64,000 nt of DNA from Paenibacillus alvei DSM 29 (lineage in GTDB: Bacteria > Bacillota > Bacilli > Paenibacillales > Paenibacillaceae): contig NZ_AMBZ01000001.1 in the NCBI RefSeq assembly GCF_000293805.1, positions 1,367,184-1,431,183 on the forward strand, written 5' to 3'. Below, piece by piece: positions 21,401-30,434 of this stretch. Positions within the stretch are counted from its first letter, which is position 1. Every line of letters begins with the position of its first letter. The notes beneath the pieces are model-generated. The model was not told where the DNA came from. It worked only from the letters and a program-made list of their open reading frames with translations, and ran no database searches. A program made the position numbers and the translations under genes.

Positions 21401-24400
21401 GCTCGATCATCACGCCCTTCGGCTTGCCCGTCGTCCCCGACGTGTAGATCACGTACGCCAGATCCTCCGGACGGGCTTCATGGAAGCTGCCCATGTCAAT
21501 ATTCGGATGGCTCTCATCGCTGGCATCCACAGCATCCGTCAGCTTGCCGGAGACCATGCCGGAGCCAATCGGCGCATTCGCCCGCTCCTCGCTGTACGAC
21601 GCTTCGTCGTCGAGGTACAGCACCGCCGCCAGCGCCAGCTCCTCTTCGCCGAGCCAGGCTTCGGCACGCTCTCGCAGCACCGTTTGCGTCAGCAGTACCT
21701 TCGCTCCGCTGTCTTCAAGCATGAACCGCAAGCGGTCTGCCGGATAATCCGGGTCGAGCGGCACATACGCCCCGCCCGCTTTCCAGACGGCCAGCACAGC
21801 CACCAGCAAATCCACCGAACGCTCGGCGAGAATGCCGACGATCGTCTCCCGGCCGATGCCGCTTGCGCGCAGCGTGGCCGCCAAGCGGTTCGCCCGCTCG
21901 TTCAGCTCCGCATACGCCAGCCGGTCGTTCTCGTACACGACGGCCTCCGCTTCCGGCGTGCGCTCCGCCTGTTCCTCGAACAGCCGGTGGAACGCTGCCG
22001 CAGGAGCCGCTCCCGGTTGCGCCGGGTTAAACGCGCCGAGAATTTGCTCTTTTTCCTCTGCCGTCAACAAGTTCAGCTCGGCGATCTTCGCATCCGGACG
22101 GCTTACGATCGCTGCAAGCAAATGTCCGAAATGAGTCGACAGCCGCCGGATCGTACTTTCTTTATAAAGAGCCGTTGCGAATTCAAAGCTGCACTCCAGG
22201 CCGCCGTTTTCTTCCGTAACATCCACACTCAGGTCGAACTTGGCCGTGCCGTATTCGCTAGGGTACTGGGACAATTTCAGCCCTTCCAGCTCAAACTCTT
22301 TATCCTCCAAGTTTTGCAGGGAGAACATCGTGTCAAACAGCGGGTTGCGGCTCAAATCCCGGCTGACCTGCACTTTATCGACGAGCTCTTCGAACGGATA
22401 ATTCTGATGCTCGTAAGCGCCTAAGGTCGTTTCTTTCACTTCTTCCAGATACGACAGGAAGGTCTTCTCCGAAGCCGGATAATTGCGGAGCGCCAGCGTA
22501 TTGACGAACATTCCGATCAAAGGCTGCGTGTCTCCGTGCGTTCTGCCCGCAATCGACGTTCCGACGATCAAATCGTCCTGACCTGTGTATTTATGCAAAA
22601 GTACGGTATATGCCGCAAGCAGCACCATATACAGCGTCGTTCCTCTTTGAGCGGCCAGTTGCTTTAAGCCTTCGTTCGTTGCCTCGTCCACGAAGGATGT
22701 CAGCGTTTGTCCCTCAAAGCTCTGCACGGCAGGACGCGGATAGTCCGTCGGCATTTCCAGAACCGGCAGCTCGCCCCGGTAACGATCCAGCCAGTAAGCT
22801 TCCTCGCGTTTCAACTGCACTTTTTGCTCGTCCGACTGCTGCCATACCGCATAGTCCTTGTATTGAATGCGCAAAGGCTCTAATGACTCGCCGCCGTACA
22901 GACGAACGAGTTCCTCGACTAACACGTCCATCGAAACCCCGTCGGAGACGATATGATGCATGTCGAACATCAGCAAATAACGTTCGGCTGCCAGCTCTAC
23001 GAGCTCCGCCCGCAGCAGTGGAGGCTTCGCCAAGTCGAAAGGCCGGATGAAGGCCTGCACGACTTCAGGCGCTTCTTCCTCGCTCGCATGACGGTACTCG
23101 ACGGCAAAGTCGACGCTCTCGTAAATGCGCTGTACTGCTTCGCCTTGTACGATCTCAAAGCCGGTTCGCAGCGTTTCGTGCCGTGCGATCAGTCCACGGA
23201 AAGCCTTCTCCAGCAGGCTCCGGTCAATCGATCCTTCCAGCAGCAGCACGCCCGGCATGTTGTAGCTCTGATCGGCCCCTTCCAGCTGATTCAGGATAAA
23301 CAGCCGCTTCTGAGCTGAGGAAAGCGGATAGTATACTCTTGCACCTGCCAGCGGAATCGACGAGAACGACTGCTCTCCGATCCGGGAGATGGCGAGAGCC
23401 ATCTCTTCGATCGTCGAGTAGCGGAATACGTCGCGCAGCGGAAGTTCGACGTTCATTTCCTTCTGAATCTTGCTGACAAGGTTCGTCGCCCGCAAGGAGT
23501 GGCCTCCGAGCTCGAAGAAATTGTCCAGGACTCCAATGCCGGAGTAGCCCAGCACTTCCTCCCAGATCTTCACAAGCTGGGACTCCGTCCGGTTACGCGG
23601 CGCTACATATTCGACGCCCGTTTGTATGCCGCCTTGCGGCTCCGGCAGCGCTTTGCGGTCCACTTTGCCGTTGGTCGTCAGCGGCATGCGCTCCAGTTGC
23701 ACGAAGTACGACGGGATCATGTACCCCGGCATTCCCTGGGCCAGCGAGGTTCTCATTTCACTGACCGTCAGCATTCGGTTCGCCACAAAGTAGGCGACAA
23801 GCGCCTTCTCGCCCCCGCCGTCCTGACGGGCGAGCACCACCGCTTCTTCCACGCCCTCGACGTTCAGAAGCTGCGTCTCGATTTCGTCCAGCTCGATCCG
23901 GTACCCGCGGATTTTGACCTGGTCGTCGATCCGGCCCAGGTATTCGATGTTGCCGTCCGGCAGCCAAGCCGCCAAGTCGCCCGAGCGGTACAGTTTCTCT
24001 CCCTCCGCAAACGGGGAATCGACGAACTTCTCCGCCGTCAGATCCGGACGGTTCAGGTATCCTCTCGCAAGGCCTTCCCCAGCCACGTACATTTCACCCG
24101 TTACACCAATCGGCACAGGGCGGCGGTTTTCATCCAGGACGTACACGCTTAGCGTCGGGATCGGCTTGCCGATATTGCTCTTCGCCGCCTCCATTTCGAC
24201 CCACGTTATTTCCTTATACGTCACGTGTACCGTCGTCTCGGTAATGCCGTACATATTAATCAGCTTCGTTTCCGGGTACTTCGTCTTGAAGCCCTTGAGC
24301 AGCAGCGGACTCAGCGCTTCGCCCCCGAAGATGACGTTGCGAATCCGCAGATCGTACGGATGGTCCGCCAAGACCTCACGCAGCAGCTGGTAGAAGTACG

Positions 24401-27400
24401 TTGGCGTCTGGTTCAAAATCGTGACCTGTTCGCGGCCCAGCAGTGCTAGGAACTCGGCCGGATTTTTCGCCGTGAGCGGCGGTACGATGACCAGCTTGCC
24501 TCCGTACAACAGCGCTCCGTACATTTCCCAGACGGAGAAATCGAAGCAGAACGAGTGGAACAGCGTCCACGTGTCGGACGGCCCGAAGTCGAACAGGTTC
24601 TTGTCGTTGAACAGGAGGCGCACGACGTTCTTATGCTCGATCAGCGTTCCTTTCGGTCTGCCGGTCGTTCCCGACGTGTAGATGACATAAGCCAGGTTGC
24701 CCGGCCCGGAAATCGGCTCCAGGTTCGAAGCGTCCAGCGCACCTTCGGAGTCCGCCCCTCTGTCGCCCCAAACGAAATCGTCCAATTCGAGGCGCGTTCC
24801 TGCGAAGTCGGTCTTCTCGTGCAGATGCTTTTGAATCAGCAATAACGGCGCGCCCGAATCCTCGATCATGAAGCGGATACGCTCCTCCGGGTAGTCGGGA
24901 TCGACAGGCACGTAGGCTCCGCCCGCTTTAAGAATCGCCAGAATGCCGACGACCATATCGAGCGAGCGTTCGGCCAGAATCGCTACCAGTTGGTCCGCTT
25001 CTACTCCCGTCTCCCGCAGCTTCCGCGCAAGGCGGTTGGATCGCTCGTTCAGCTCGCGGTAGGTCAGCTGCCGCTCGTTCATGACGGCGGCCACGTTGTC
25101 CGGGTAAAGCTCCGCCTGCTCTTCGAACAATTGATTGAGCGTCTTCCGGCGCGGAAATTCCGTAGTGGTGTCGTTAAAACGTCCGAGAAGGTCGGCCTTT
25201 TCGGCCTCCGTCACAAGTTCCAGCTCACCCACGGTAATTTCCGGGTTATCCGTCACCTGCTCCAGCAGATGGACGAGATGCCCCTTGAGCCGTTCGATGC
25301 TGTCTTTATCGAACACTTCGGCGTTAAAGTCGAACCGAATTTCGATCTCGGCTCCCGGCACCACGGTCACGTTGAAGTTATAGTTCGTCTGCTCCTCCAT
25401 CTGAACGTCAGTGATCGTCAGGTCGCCATGCTGCTGGTCGCCCGCCTGCTCCATCTGCTCATCCACCGGATAGTTCTCAAAAGCGATGATATGGTTGATC
25501 AGGTTTTGCTTTTGCATGCTACGGGCTTGAATTTCATACAGCGGATAGTGATCATAACGCCCGGACTCCAGCGCCCGCTCTTGGAGCTTCGCCATCAGGT
25601 CGGCGAACACGGTGTCCCCTTCGCTCGTGACGCGGACCGGCACCGTATTGATGAACAGCCCGATCATGGACTCAATGCCCGGGATTTCCGCCGGTCTTCC
25701 GGCCACGACGCTGCCGAATACGGCATCGTTTGTTCCGTTATATTTTTGCAGCATCACGCCCCAAGCGGCTTGCAGCAGCGTATTGACCGTAACCAGACGC
25801 TCTTTCGCCACCCGGTCCATCCGCTCGCTCAAGTCCTTGCCCAGCTCGGCGGTGACGTGATCAGCCGTAAATCTGCCGTTCGGCTGCGCTTCCTTTTGCC
25901 CCGGGAGTACGGTTTGCCCTTCGTAACCTGCCAGGAACGCCGTCCAATAGCCGGATGCCGCCTGATCGTCCTGTTTCTCTAACCATTCGATATAAGCGCC
26001 ATAATCCGATCCCTTATCTCCCACTGGCTGCTTGCCGGATGCCAAGGCCGAATACGTCTCAAACAGCTCCTGCGTCAGTTGCGGCAGGCACCAGCCGTCC
26101 ATCAAAATATGCTGGAAACTCCACAGCACATGATAGCTCTGCTCTTCGGTGCGCAGGATCGTAACCCGAACGAGTGCGTCATGTTCCATGTCGAAGCCGC
26201 GAAGCTTGTCATCCTCGGCCTTTTTATCCAAATACGCTTGTTTCTCGTCCGGCTGCAAGTGAAGCAGCTCTTCATATTCAAAACCGACCGGCTTGTCGCG
26301 GTATATGATTTGCAGCGGCTCGCCCGCTGGTCCTTTCACAAAATTCGCCCGCAGTACCAGATGACGTTTCGCAAGCTCCATCCAGCTCCTCTCGAAAAGC
26401 TGGACGTCAAGCGCTCCCCGCATCGTAAACCGCGTCTGCTCGAAGTAAGCGGCCGTTTGCCGGTCAAGCGCGCTGTGGAACCACATGCCCTTCTGCATCG
26501 GCGTAAGCGAGTAAATATTTTCGATTTCCCCGACATGGCCCGAGCGCTGGCCGATTTGCTCCAATTCCGCGATGGTCAAGCCTTTAAATTGCACATCGCT
26601 CGGCGTCAATTCGGTGTGTTCTTTGCCTGCGCAGTGGGTAATGAGCTCTCGGAGACTTTGCTCAAGCCGCTGAGCGAAGGCTTCCATCGTTTCCTTGCGA
26701 TACTGCTTCCGGCTGTAGCTAAGATCGAGCGATAGAGCGCCGTCCAGCACCATGCCGTTGATATCCAGCACAAAGCTGCGGGCCTGCCGGTCGCTGGTCG
26801 GGCTGCCGCTGGAATAAGAAGATATGCCGATCTCGTCCTGATTGACATCATCGTCGAACTGGCCGAGGTAGTTAAAATTAATTTCCGGCTCTGCGCCCCA
26901 AACAAAGCCATCCTCCGATTTGGAGAGATAGCGGCATACACCGTACCCAAGCCCCTTGTTCGGAATGCGGCGCAAGCTTTCCTTGACCTGTTTAATCTGA
27001 TAGGCCAAATCCCGGTTGGTTTCCGGCTCTAAGACGACCGGAAACTTGGTCGTAAACCAGCCGACTGTGCGCGTGATGTCGATATCCGTTCCGATCGATT
27101 CGCGTCCGTGTCCTTCGAGATTGATCCGCACCCGTTCGTGTCCCGTCCACTTGCGAACGGCTATGCCGAGCGCCGTTACCAAAATATCGTTCATTTCGGT
27201 GTTGTAGGCCCGGTGAACCCGTTTCAGCAGCAGCTCCGTTTCTTCGGGAGTCAAACGGACGAACAGCGATTCGCTGTCCTGCTGCGTCGTAACGTCCGCC
27301 TCCAGATCCTTCGGCAAGGCCGGAACCGCAATTTGTTCCACGGCCTGCCAATAAGCCCGTTCCTTTGCCATCTCCGGGCTTTGCGCGTAAGCGGCCAGCT

Positions 27401-30400
27401 GCTCGGACCAAGTGCGGTACGCATCCGTTTTCGCCGGGAAACGAATTTCCTCGCTTTTGCCGGCCTGCTCGTAACCCAGAGCGAAATCCTCCATCAAAAT
27501 GCGCCAAGACACGCCGTCCACCACGGCATGATGAACCGCGAGCAGTAAATGATCGCCGTCCGCGCACCGGAACAGTCCCGCCTTCACGAGGGGCCCTTTC
27601 TCCAGATCGATGCCCGCTTGAATATCCGTTGCCTTCGCTTCCACAGCCTGTGCAGTATTCTCCGTACCCTTGAAGTCGAACACGTCCAGCGTGAACAGCC
27701 CGCCTTCCTGAATCGCGCGGTTCCGCTGGCTAAACCCTTGTTCCGTTTTGCGGAACACCATCCGCAAGGCGTCATGATGCTCGGCCAGCTTTTGCAGCAC
27801 CTGACGCACCGTCTCTTCTTCGAAGCGTTCCTTCCGGGACAGCATCACCGACTGGTTGAAATGATGCGGGTTCGCAAAGGAGCTCTCGAAAAACCAATGC
27901 TGAATCGGTGTCAGCGCCGTTTCACCCGTTACTTCGCCTTGATCGATGGTATGTCCGATCGGTTTCACATGCAGGCTGAGCTGTGAAATAGTCGGATATT
28001 TGAACAAATCCCGGATTTCTAGCTTGTACCCGGCTTGATGAAGCCGCGAAGATACTTGAATGGACTTGATCGAGTCTCCGCCCAGCTCGAAGAAATGATC
28101 CGTTACCCCAACGCGATCGGCGTTCAATACCGCCTGCCACACATCGGCAAGCGTCCGCTCGGCTTCATTGCGGGGAGCTACGTACGCGCCGCCGGTCAGC
28201 GCATTTCCTTCTGGGGCTGGCAAAGCCTTGCGATCGATTTTGTCGTTCGGCGTGAGCGGCATCCGTGGAAGCTGAACAAAATGCGCCGGGATCATGTAAT
28301 TCGGCAATTTTTGCGCCAGCGCGCTTCTCAGCTCGCCGAGCGTAAGCGGGCGGCCCGCGACCAGGTAAGCGCACAATTCTTGCCCGCTTTTGCCTTCCCG
28401 CGCGATTACCATCGTCTCCTGCACGGAGTCGATCTTCAGAAGCTGCTCTTCAATCTCGCCAATCTCGATCCGAAATCCACGGATTTTCACCTGATGGTCG
28501 ATCCGGCCCAAGTACTCAATATTTCCGTCCGGCAGCCAGCGGGCGAGATCTCCCGTCCGGTAAAGGCGTTCTCCCGGCGCAAACGGATGTTCCACGAACT
28601 TCTCTGCCGTCAGCTCCGGATGGTTCAGGTAACCTCTCGCAAGCCCCACGCCTGCCACGCACAGCTCGCCGTCCACTCCCAGAGGCACAAGCTGCAGGTG
28701 GGCATCCAAAATAAAAATCCGGTGATTGGCCAGCGGGCGCCCGATCGGAATGACTCTGCGCTCCTGCTGCTCCTCATCCGCATCCCAAAGCGTCGTAACA
28801 ATCGAAGCTTCGGTAGGGCCGTAAGCATTGAAATAGTGGACCTTCGGTTTCCACTGCTGCACGAATTCGGCTGATACCGCCGAGCCTCCCGTTACGAGCT
28901 TCGTTAAGCTGGGAAGGCGGTCCGGGTTCAAATAAGCGCTGTACGTCGGAGGCAAAATCGCCGCCGTAATCGCATGCTCGTTCATATAACTCTCGAACAG
29001 GCGGTTGTCGAGAATCGTCTCGGCCGTCGGGATATACAAAGCCGCGCCAAAATAGAGCGCTTTGAACACTTCCCAGCAGGACGCGTCGAACGACAGGCTG
29101 GCGAATTGAACGATCCGGTCATGCTCCGTGATGCCCAGCCTGTCCTCGAACATCAGCTTCAAGCTAACCAAACCTCGATGCTCCAGCATGACCCCTTTGG
29201 GTTTGCCCGTCGTACCTGACGTATAGATGACATAAGCCAGATCATTCGGACCGCTGACCGGCTCCAGGTTCGTTCCATCGTCGCTGTAGGCCTGCTCGTC
29301 ATCCAGCGCCAACACGATCCCTTCGAATGGCACCTGCTGCTGCAGCTCCCTTTGAGTCAGCAGCAGCTGCGCGTCCGAATTCTCCAGAATGTAGCGGATA
29401 CGTTCTTCCGGGTATTCCGGGTCGATCGGCACGTAGGCACCGCCAGCTTTCAGAACCGCCAGAATGCCAACGACCATCTCCATCGATCTCCTGGCCATCA
29501 AGCCTACCAGCTGATTGGGCAGCACGCCGACCGATCGCAGTGTCCGCGCCAGCCGGTTCGCCCGTTCGTTCAGCTCCGCGTACGAAAGCCGACGACCCTC
29601 AAAGACAACCGCCGTTGCTTCGGGCACCCGCTTCACCTGCTCCTCCACGAGCTGATGAATCGTCCGATCACGGGGATAGTCCTTCTCGGTATCGTTAAAG
29701 CTTTGCAGCAATTGTAATTTCTCGTCCTCCGACAGCATGTCCACCCGCACGATGTCCAGCTCCAACTCGTGAAGCCCCACGGCCAGCAGGCGATTCAGAT
29801 GGCCGACGACCCGAGTCATGAACTTGGAGTCATATAAGTGCTCGTTATATGACAGCGCTAGCTGTATCGTCCCGCCGGTTAAGCTGAATTCAAAGGAACA
29901 ATCCGTGACCACGTTTTGCCCAATTTCGTCCAGATGCAGCTCCTTAAGGGATACTAGCGTATGGATGACGGGTATCCCGTCTGCATATTGCATGTCCAGC
30001 TTCTCCGTCATTTTCAAGAACGGAATATGTTGATGCTGAATCGTTTCCGGTAAGGAAGTCCTCAGCTCGCTCAGAAGCGTTTTAAAAGTCGCACCCGCCG
30101 AAAGCAAGTTTTTCAAAATGACCGTATGATTAACGGATCGACGCGTCTCCGTCGGTTTCCGTACAACCGGCATGCCGACCAGAATGTCAGAAGCACCTGT
30201 ATATTTATGCAAGAGTGACTGAACACCGGCGAGCAAAATCATAAAAGCGGCCAGCGGAGCGCCCTTGCTCATTTGAAGGACGCGCTGCGCCGCTTTCTCC
30301 GAAAGCGAACCGCCGACGGTTGTCATAATGGGCGCCTGAGAGCTTGGAGCTTTGCTGTAAGGCAGCCGCGTCAAGGTATAATCGTCGCTACCGAATTTTT

Positions 30401-30434
30401 CGTTCCAAAACAACGTTTCTTTTTCAAAAGCCAC
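15495..30434 (-). CDS. pmxA: Polymyxin-type NRPS, four modules with epimerisation domain
   Basis: Giant synthetase of about 4,979 residues, uninterrupted. Domains in order: a condensation C-lobe fragment; adenylation 1 (core near 29,200) with pocket read as DAWIVGAIVK, a hydrophobic Leu/Phe-like type; carrier; epimerisation (LTPIQHWFFE, HHAVVDGVSWR near 27,520); condensation; adenylation 2 (near 24,500), DFWNIGMVHK, Thr; carrier; condensation; adenylation 3 (near 21,300), DVGEISAIDK, Dab; carrier; condensation; adenylation 4 (near 18,050), DVGEISAIDK, Dab; carrier; a complete C-terminal condensation domain (HHMVSDG near 16,430) for hand-over to PmxB. This gives D-hydrophobic6-Thr7-Dab8-Dab9. 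The longest frame begins at ATG 30527 without a ribosome site. GTG 30434 has GAGAGGGGG 9 nt upstream and aligns with the PmxB N-terminus, so it is preferred. Confidence 0.94.
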   Translation of the reverse strand: MAFEKETLFWNEKFGSDDYTLTRLPYSKAPSSQAPIMTTVGGSLSEKAAQRVLQMSKGAPLAAFMILLAGVQSLLHKYTGASDILVGMPVVRKPTETRRSVNHTVILKNLLSAGATFKTLLSELRTSLPETIQHQHIPFLKMTEKLDMQYADGIPVIHTLVSLKELHLDEIGQNVVTDCSFEFSLTGGTIQLALSYNEHLYDSKFMTRVVGHLNRLLAVGLHELELDIVRVDMLSEDEKLQLLQSFNDTEKDYPRDRTIHQLVEEQVKRVPEATAVVFEGRRLSYAELNERANRLARTLRSVGVLPNQLVGLMARRSMEMVVGILAVLKAGGAYVPIDPEYPEERIRYILENSDAQLLLTQRELQQQVPFEGIVLALDDEQAYSDDGTNLEPVSGPNDLAYVIYTSGTTGKPKGVMLEHRGLVSLKLMFEDRLGITEHDRIVQFASLSFDASCWEVFKALYFGAALYIPTAETILDNRLFESYMNEHAITAAILPPTYSAYLNPDRLPSLTKLVTGGSAVSAEFVQQWKPKVHYFNAYGPTEASIVTTLWDADEEQQERRVIPIGRPLANHRIFILDAHLQLVPLGVDGELCVAGVGLARGYLNHPELTAEKFVEHPFAPGERLYRTGDLARWLPDGNIEYLGRIDHQVKIRGFRIEIGEIEEQLLKIDSVQETMVIAREGKSGQELCAYLVAGRPLTLGELRSALAQKLPNYMIPAHFVQLPRMPLTPNDKIDRKALPAPEGNALTGGAYVAPRNEAERTLADVWQAVLNADRVGVTDHFFELGGDSIKSIQVSSRLHQAGYKLEIRDLFKYPTISQLSLHVKPIGHTIDQGEVTGETALTPIQHWFFESSFANPHHFNQSVMLSRKERFEEETVRQVLQKLAEHHDALRMVFRKTEQGFSQRNRAIQEGGLFTLDVFDFKGTENTAQAVEAKATDIQAGIDLEKGPLVKAGLFRCADGDHLLLAVHHAVVDGVSWRILMEDFALGYEQAGKSEEIRFPAKTDAYRTWSEQLAAYAQSPEMAKERAYWQAVEQIAVPALPKDLEADVTTQQDSESLFVRLTPEETELLLKRVHRAYNTEMNDILVTALGIAVRKWTGHERVRINLEGHGRESIGTDIDITRTVGWFTTKFPVVLEPETNRDLAYQIKQVKESLRRIPNKGLGYGVCRYLSKSEDGFVWGAEPEINFNYLGQFDDDVNQDEIGISSYSSGSPTSDRQARSFVLDINGMVLDGALSLDLSYSRKQYRKETMEAFAQRLEQSLRELITHCAGKEHTELTPSDVQFKGLTIAELEQIGQRSGHVGEIENIYSLTPMQKGMWFHSALDRQTAAYFEQTRFTMRGALDVQLFERSWMELAKRHLVLRANFVKGPAGEPLQIIYRDKPVGFEYEELLHLQPDEKQAYLDKKAEDDKLRGFDMEHDALVRVTILRTEEQSYHVLWSFQHILMDGWCLPQLTQELFETYSALASGKQPVGDKGSDYGAYIEWLEKQDDQAASGYWTAFLAGYEGQTVLPGQKEAQPNGRFTADHVTAELGKDLSERMDRVAKERLVTVNTLLQAAWGVMLQKYNGTNDAVFGSVVAGRPAEIPGIESMIGLFINTVPVRVTSEGDTVFADLMAKLQERALESGRYDHYPLYEIQARSMQKQNLINHIIAFENYPVDEQMEQAGDQQHGDLTITDVQMEEQTNYNFNVTVVPGAEIEIRFDFNAEVFDKDSIERLKGHLVHLLEQVTDNPEITVGELELVTEAEKADLLGRFNDTTTEFPRRKTLNQLFEEQAELYPDNVAAVMNERQLTYRELNERSNRLARKLRETGVEADQLVAILAERSLDMVVGILAILKAGGAYVPVDPDYPEERIRFMIEDSGAPLLLIQKHLHEKTDFAGTRLELDDFVWGDRGADSEGALDASNLEPISGPGNLAYVIYTSGTTGRPKGTLIEHKNVVRLLFNDKNLFDFGPSDTWTLFHSFCFDFSVWEMYGALLYGGKLVIVPPLTAKNPAEFLALLGREQVTILNQTPTYFYQLLREVLADHPYDLRIRNVIFGGEALSPLLLKGFKTKYPETKLINMYGITETTVHVTYKEITWVEMEAAKSNIGKPIPTLSVYVLDENRRPVPIGVTGEMYVAGEGLARGYLNRPDLTAEKFVDSPFAEGEKLYRSGDLAAWLPDGNIEYLGRIDDQVKIRGYRIELDEIETQLLNVEGVEEAVVLARQDGGGEKALVAYFVANRMLTVSEMRTSLAQGMPGYMIPSYFVQLERMPLTTNGKVDRKALPEPQGGIQTGVEYVAPRNRTESQLVKIWEEVLGYSGIGVLDNFFELGGHSLRATNLVSKIQKEMNVELPLRDVFRYSTIEEMALAISRIGEQSFSSIPLAGARVYYPLSSAQKRLFILNQLEGADQSYNMPGVLLLEGSIDRSLLEKAFRGLIARHETLRTGFEIVQGEAVQRIYESVDFAVEYRHASEEEAPEVVQAFIRPFDLAKPPLLRAELVELAAERYLLMFDMHHIVSDGVSMDVLVEELVRLYGGESLEPLRIQYKDYAVWQQSDEQKVQLKREEAYWLDRYRGELPVLEMPTDYPRPAVQSFEGQTLTSFVDEATNEGLKQLAAQRGTTLYMVLLAAYTVLLHKYTGQDDLIVGTSIAGRTHGDTQPLIGMFVNTLALRNYPASEKTFLSYLEEVKETTLGAYEHQNYPFEELVDKVQVSRDLSRNPLFDTMFSLQNLEDKEFELEGLKLSQYPSEYGTAKFDLSVDVTEENGGLECSFEFATALYKESTIRRLSTHFGHLLAAIVSRPDAKIAELNLLTAEEKEQILGAFNPAQPGAAPAAAFHRLFEEQAERTPEAEAVVYENDRLAYAELNERANRLAATLRASGIGRETIVGILAERSVDLLVAVLAVWKAGGAYVPLDPDYPADRLRFMLEDSGAKVLLTQTVLRERAEAWLGEEELALAAVLYLDDEASYSEERANAPIGSGMVSGKLTDAVDASDESHPNIDMGSFHEARPEDLAYVIYTSGTTGKPKGVMIEHRSLVNTAAGYRREYRLDQFPVRLLQLASFSFDVFVGDIARTLYNGGTMVIVPKDDRIDPSRLHYWISQQQVTIFESTPALIVPFMEYVHEQRLDMSGMELLITSSDSCSVADYRTLQERFGSLFRIINAYGVTEAAIDSSFYDEEQTKLPQTGHVPIGKAWLNAKFYIVDAHLNPVPVGVLGELVIGGVGVARGYLNRPELTEEKFIDSPFAAGERLYRTGDLARWMEDGNVDFIGRIDNQAKIRGYRIETGEIESQLLRVEGVREAVVLVRSDANGQKALCAYYTPDTGAELAVNVLRSVLAQELPGYMIPSYFVELERLPLTPNGKIDRKALPAPEGEAGSGTEYVAPRNELETKLAAIWQEVLGLAKEIGVHDNFFDIGGHSLRATTLVSKLHKELSVDLPLRDVFRHSTIESMAAAISRLDEQTFVAIPVADDREVYPQSFAQKRLFILNQLEDAELSYNMPEAMLLEGALDRARFEEAFRKLMARHEMLRTGFEMVDGEASQRVYQDLNFAVEFYRVDEQEAEETVRRFVRPFDLAKPPLLRVGLVELAPERHILMYDMHHIISDGVSMEIFVEEFVRLYGGEQLEPLRIQYKDYTVWQHSQEQKERLQLQEAYWLNMFQGELPVLEMPTDYPRPAVQSYEGQTLEFFFDASKTDGLRQLASETGTTLFMVLLAAYNVLLHKYSGQEDVIVGTPIAGRNHGDVQPLIGMFLNTLAIRSYPASEKTFLSYLNEVKETTLHAFEHQNYPFEELVDKVQVTRDLSRNPLFDTLFTMQNTEDEEFELEGLRLIPYPSALDTAKFDISLDVGEENGGLDYSFEYATSLYKRETIERLAKHYEQLLVAIVSRPDAKIAELNLLTAEEKDQILDAFHPAQPEAAPAAAFHRLFEEQAERTPEAEAVVYENDRLTYAELNERANRLAATLRASGIGRETIVGILAERSVDLLVAVLAVWKAGGAYVPLDPDYPADRVRFMLEDSGAKVLLTQTALRERAEAWLGEEELALAAVLYLDDEASYSEERANAPIGSGMVSGKLTDAVDDGDESHANVDMGSFHDARPEDLAYVIYTSGTTGKPKGVMIEHRSLVNTAAGYRREYRLDQFPVRLLQLASFSFDVFVGDIARTLYNGGTMVIVPKDDRIDPSRLHHWMERERVTIFESTPALIVPFMEYVHEQGLDMSGMELLITSSDSCSVADYRTLQERFGSLFRIINAYGVTEAAIDSSFYDEPLAKLPQTGHVPIGKAWLNAKFYIVDANLTPVPVGVLGELVIGGVGVARGYLNRPELTEEKFVDSPFAAGERLYRTGDLARWMEDGNVDFIGRIDNQAKIRGYRIETGEIESQLLRVEGVREAVVLVRSDANGQKALCAYYTPDTGAELAVNDLRSALAQELPGYMIPSYFVELERLPLTPNGKIDRKALPAPEGEAGSGTEYVAPRNELETKLAAIWQEVLGLAKEIGVHDNFFDIGGHSLRATTLAGKVFKELNVNLPLRDVFRHSTIAAMAKAIARMERQEHEAIPQAEEREYYPLSSAQKRLFIQHTLDGADQLYNMPELVQVEGELDLDRLEVALRKLITRHESLRTGFEIVKGKAVQRIYPQVDFAVEHHQADKEDAAQIEQIVRSFVRPFDLGKPPLLRAGVIELEPNLYILIFDMHHMVSDGVSMAIVIDEFSSFYAGEELPSLRIQYKDYVVWQLSKAHRERIGRQEAYWLQTFKGELPTANLPMDYKRSAARSYEGAHLEFDVEASLSTRLRELAAERESTLFMVLLAAYTVLLSKYSGQEDLVVGTPVAGRTNADLEPVIGMFVNTLALRNHPSGDKTFLSYLEEVKETALGAFENQDYPFEELVERLNVKREPGRFPLFDAVFDLQNIEERDVELEGISLKTYELDNLEEAKFDLTLFMYENNGALSGGFFYATKLFKEATIRTLTEDYLRVLSQIVENPQLELSRIEYQKPSAGAKSAVDTIEFAF

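Noticed and set aside
15495..25200. Large repeated blocks that could be mistaken for a repeat array
   Set aside because: They are homologous NRPS modules 3.1 kb apart, not CRISPR or tandem DNA repeats. No CRISPR array was seen anywhere.
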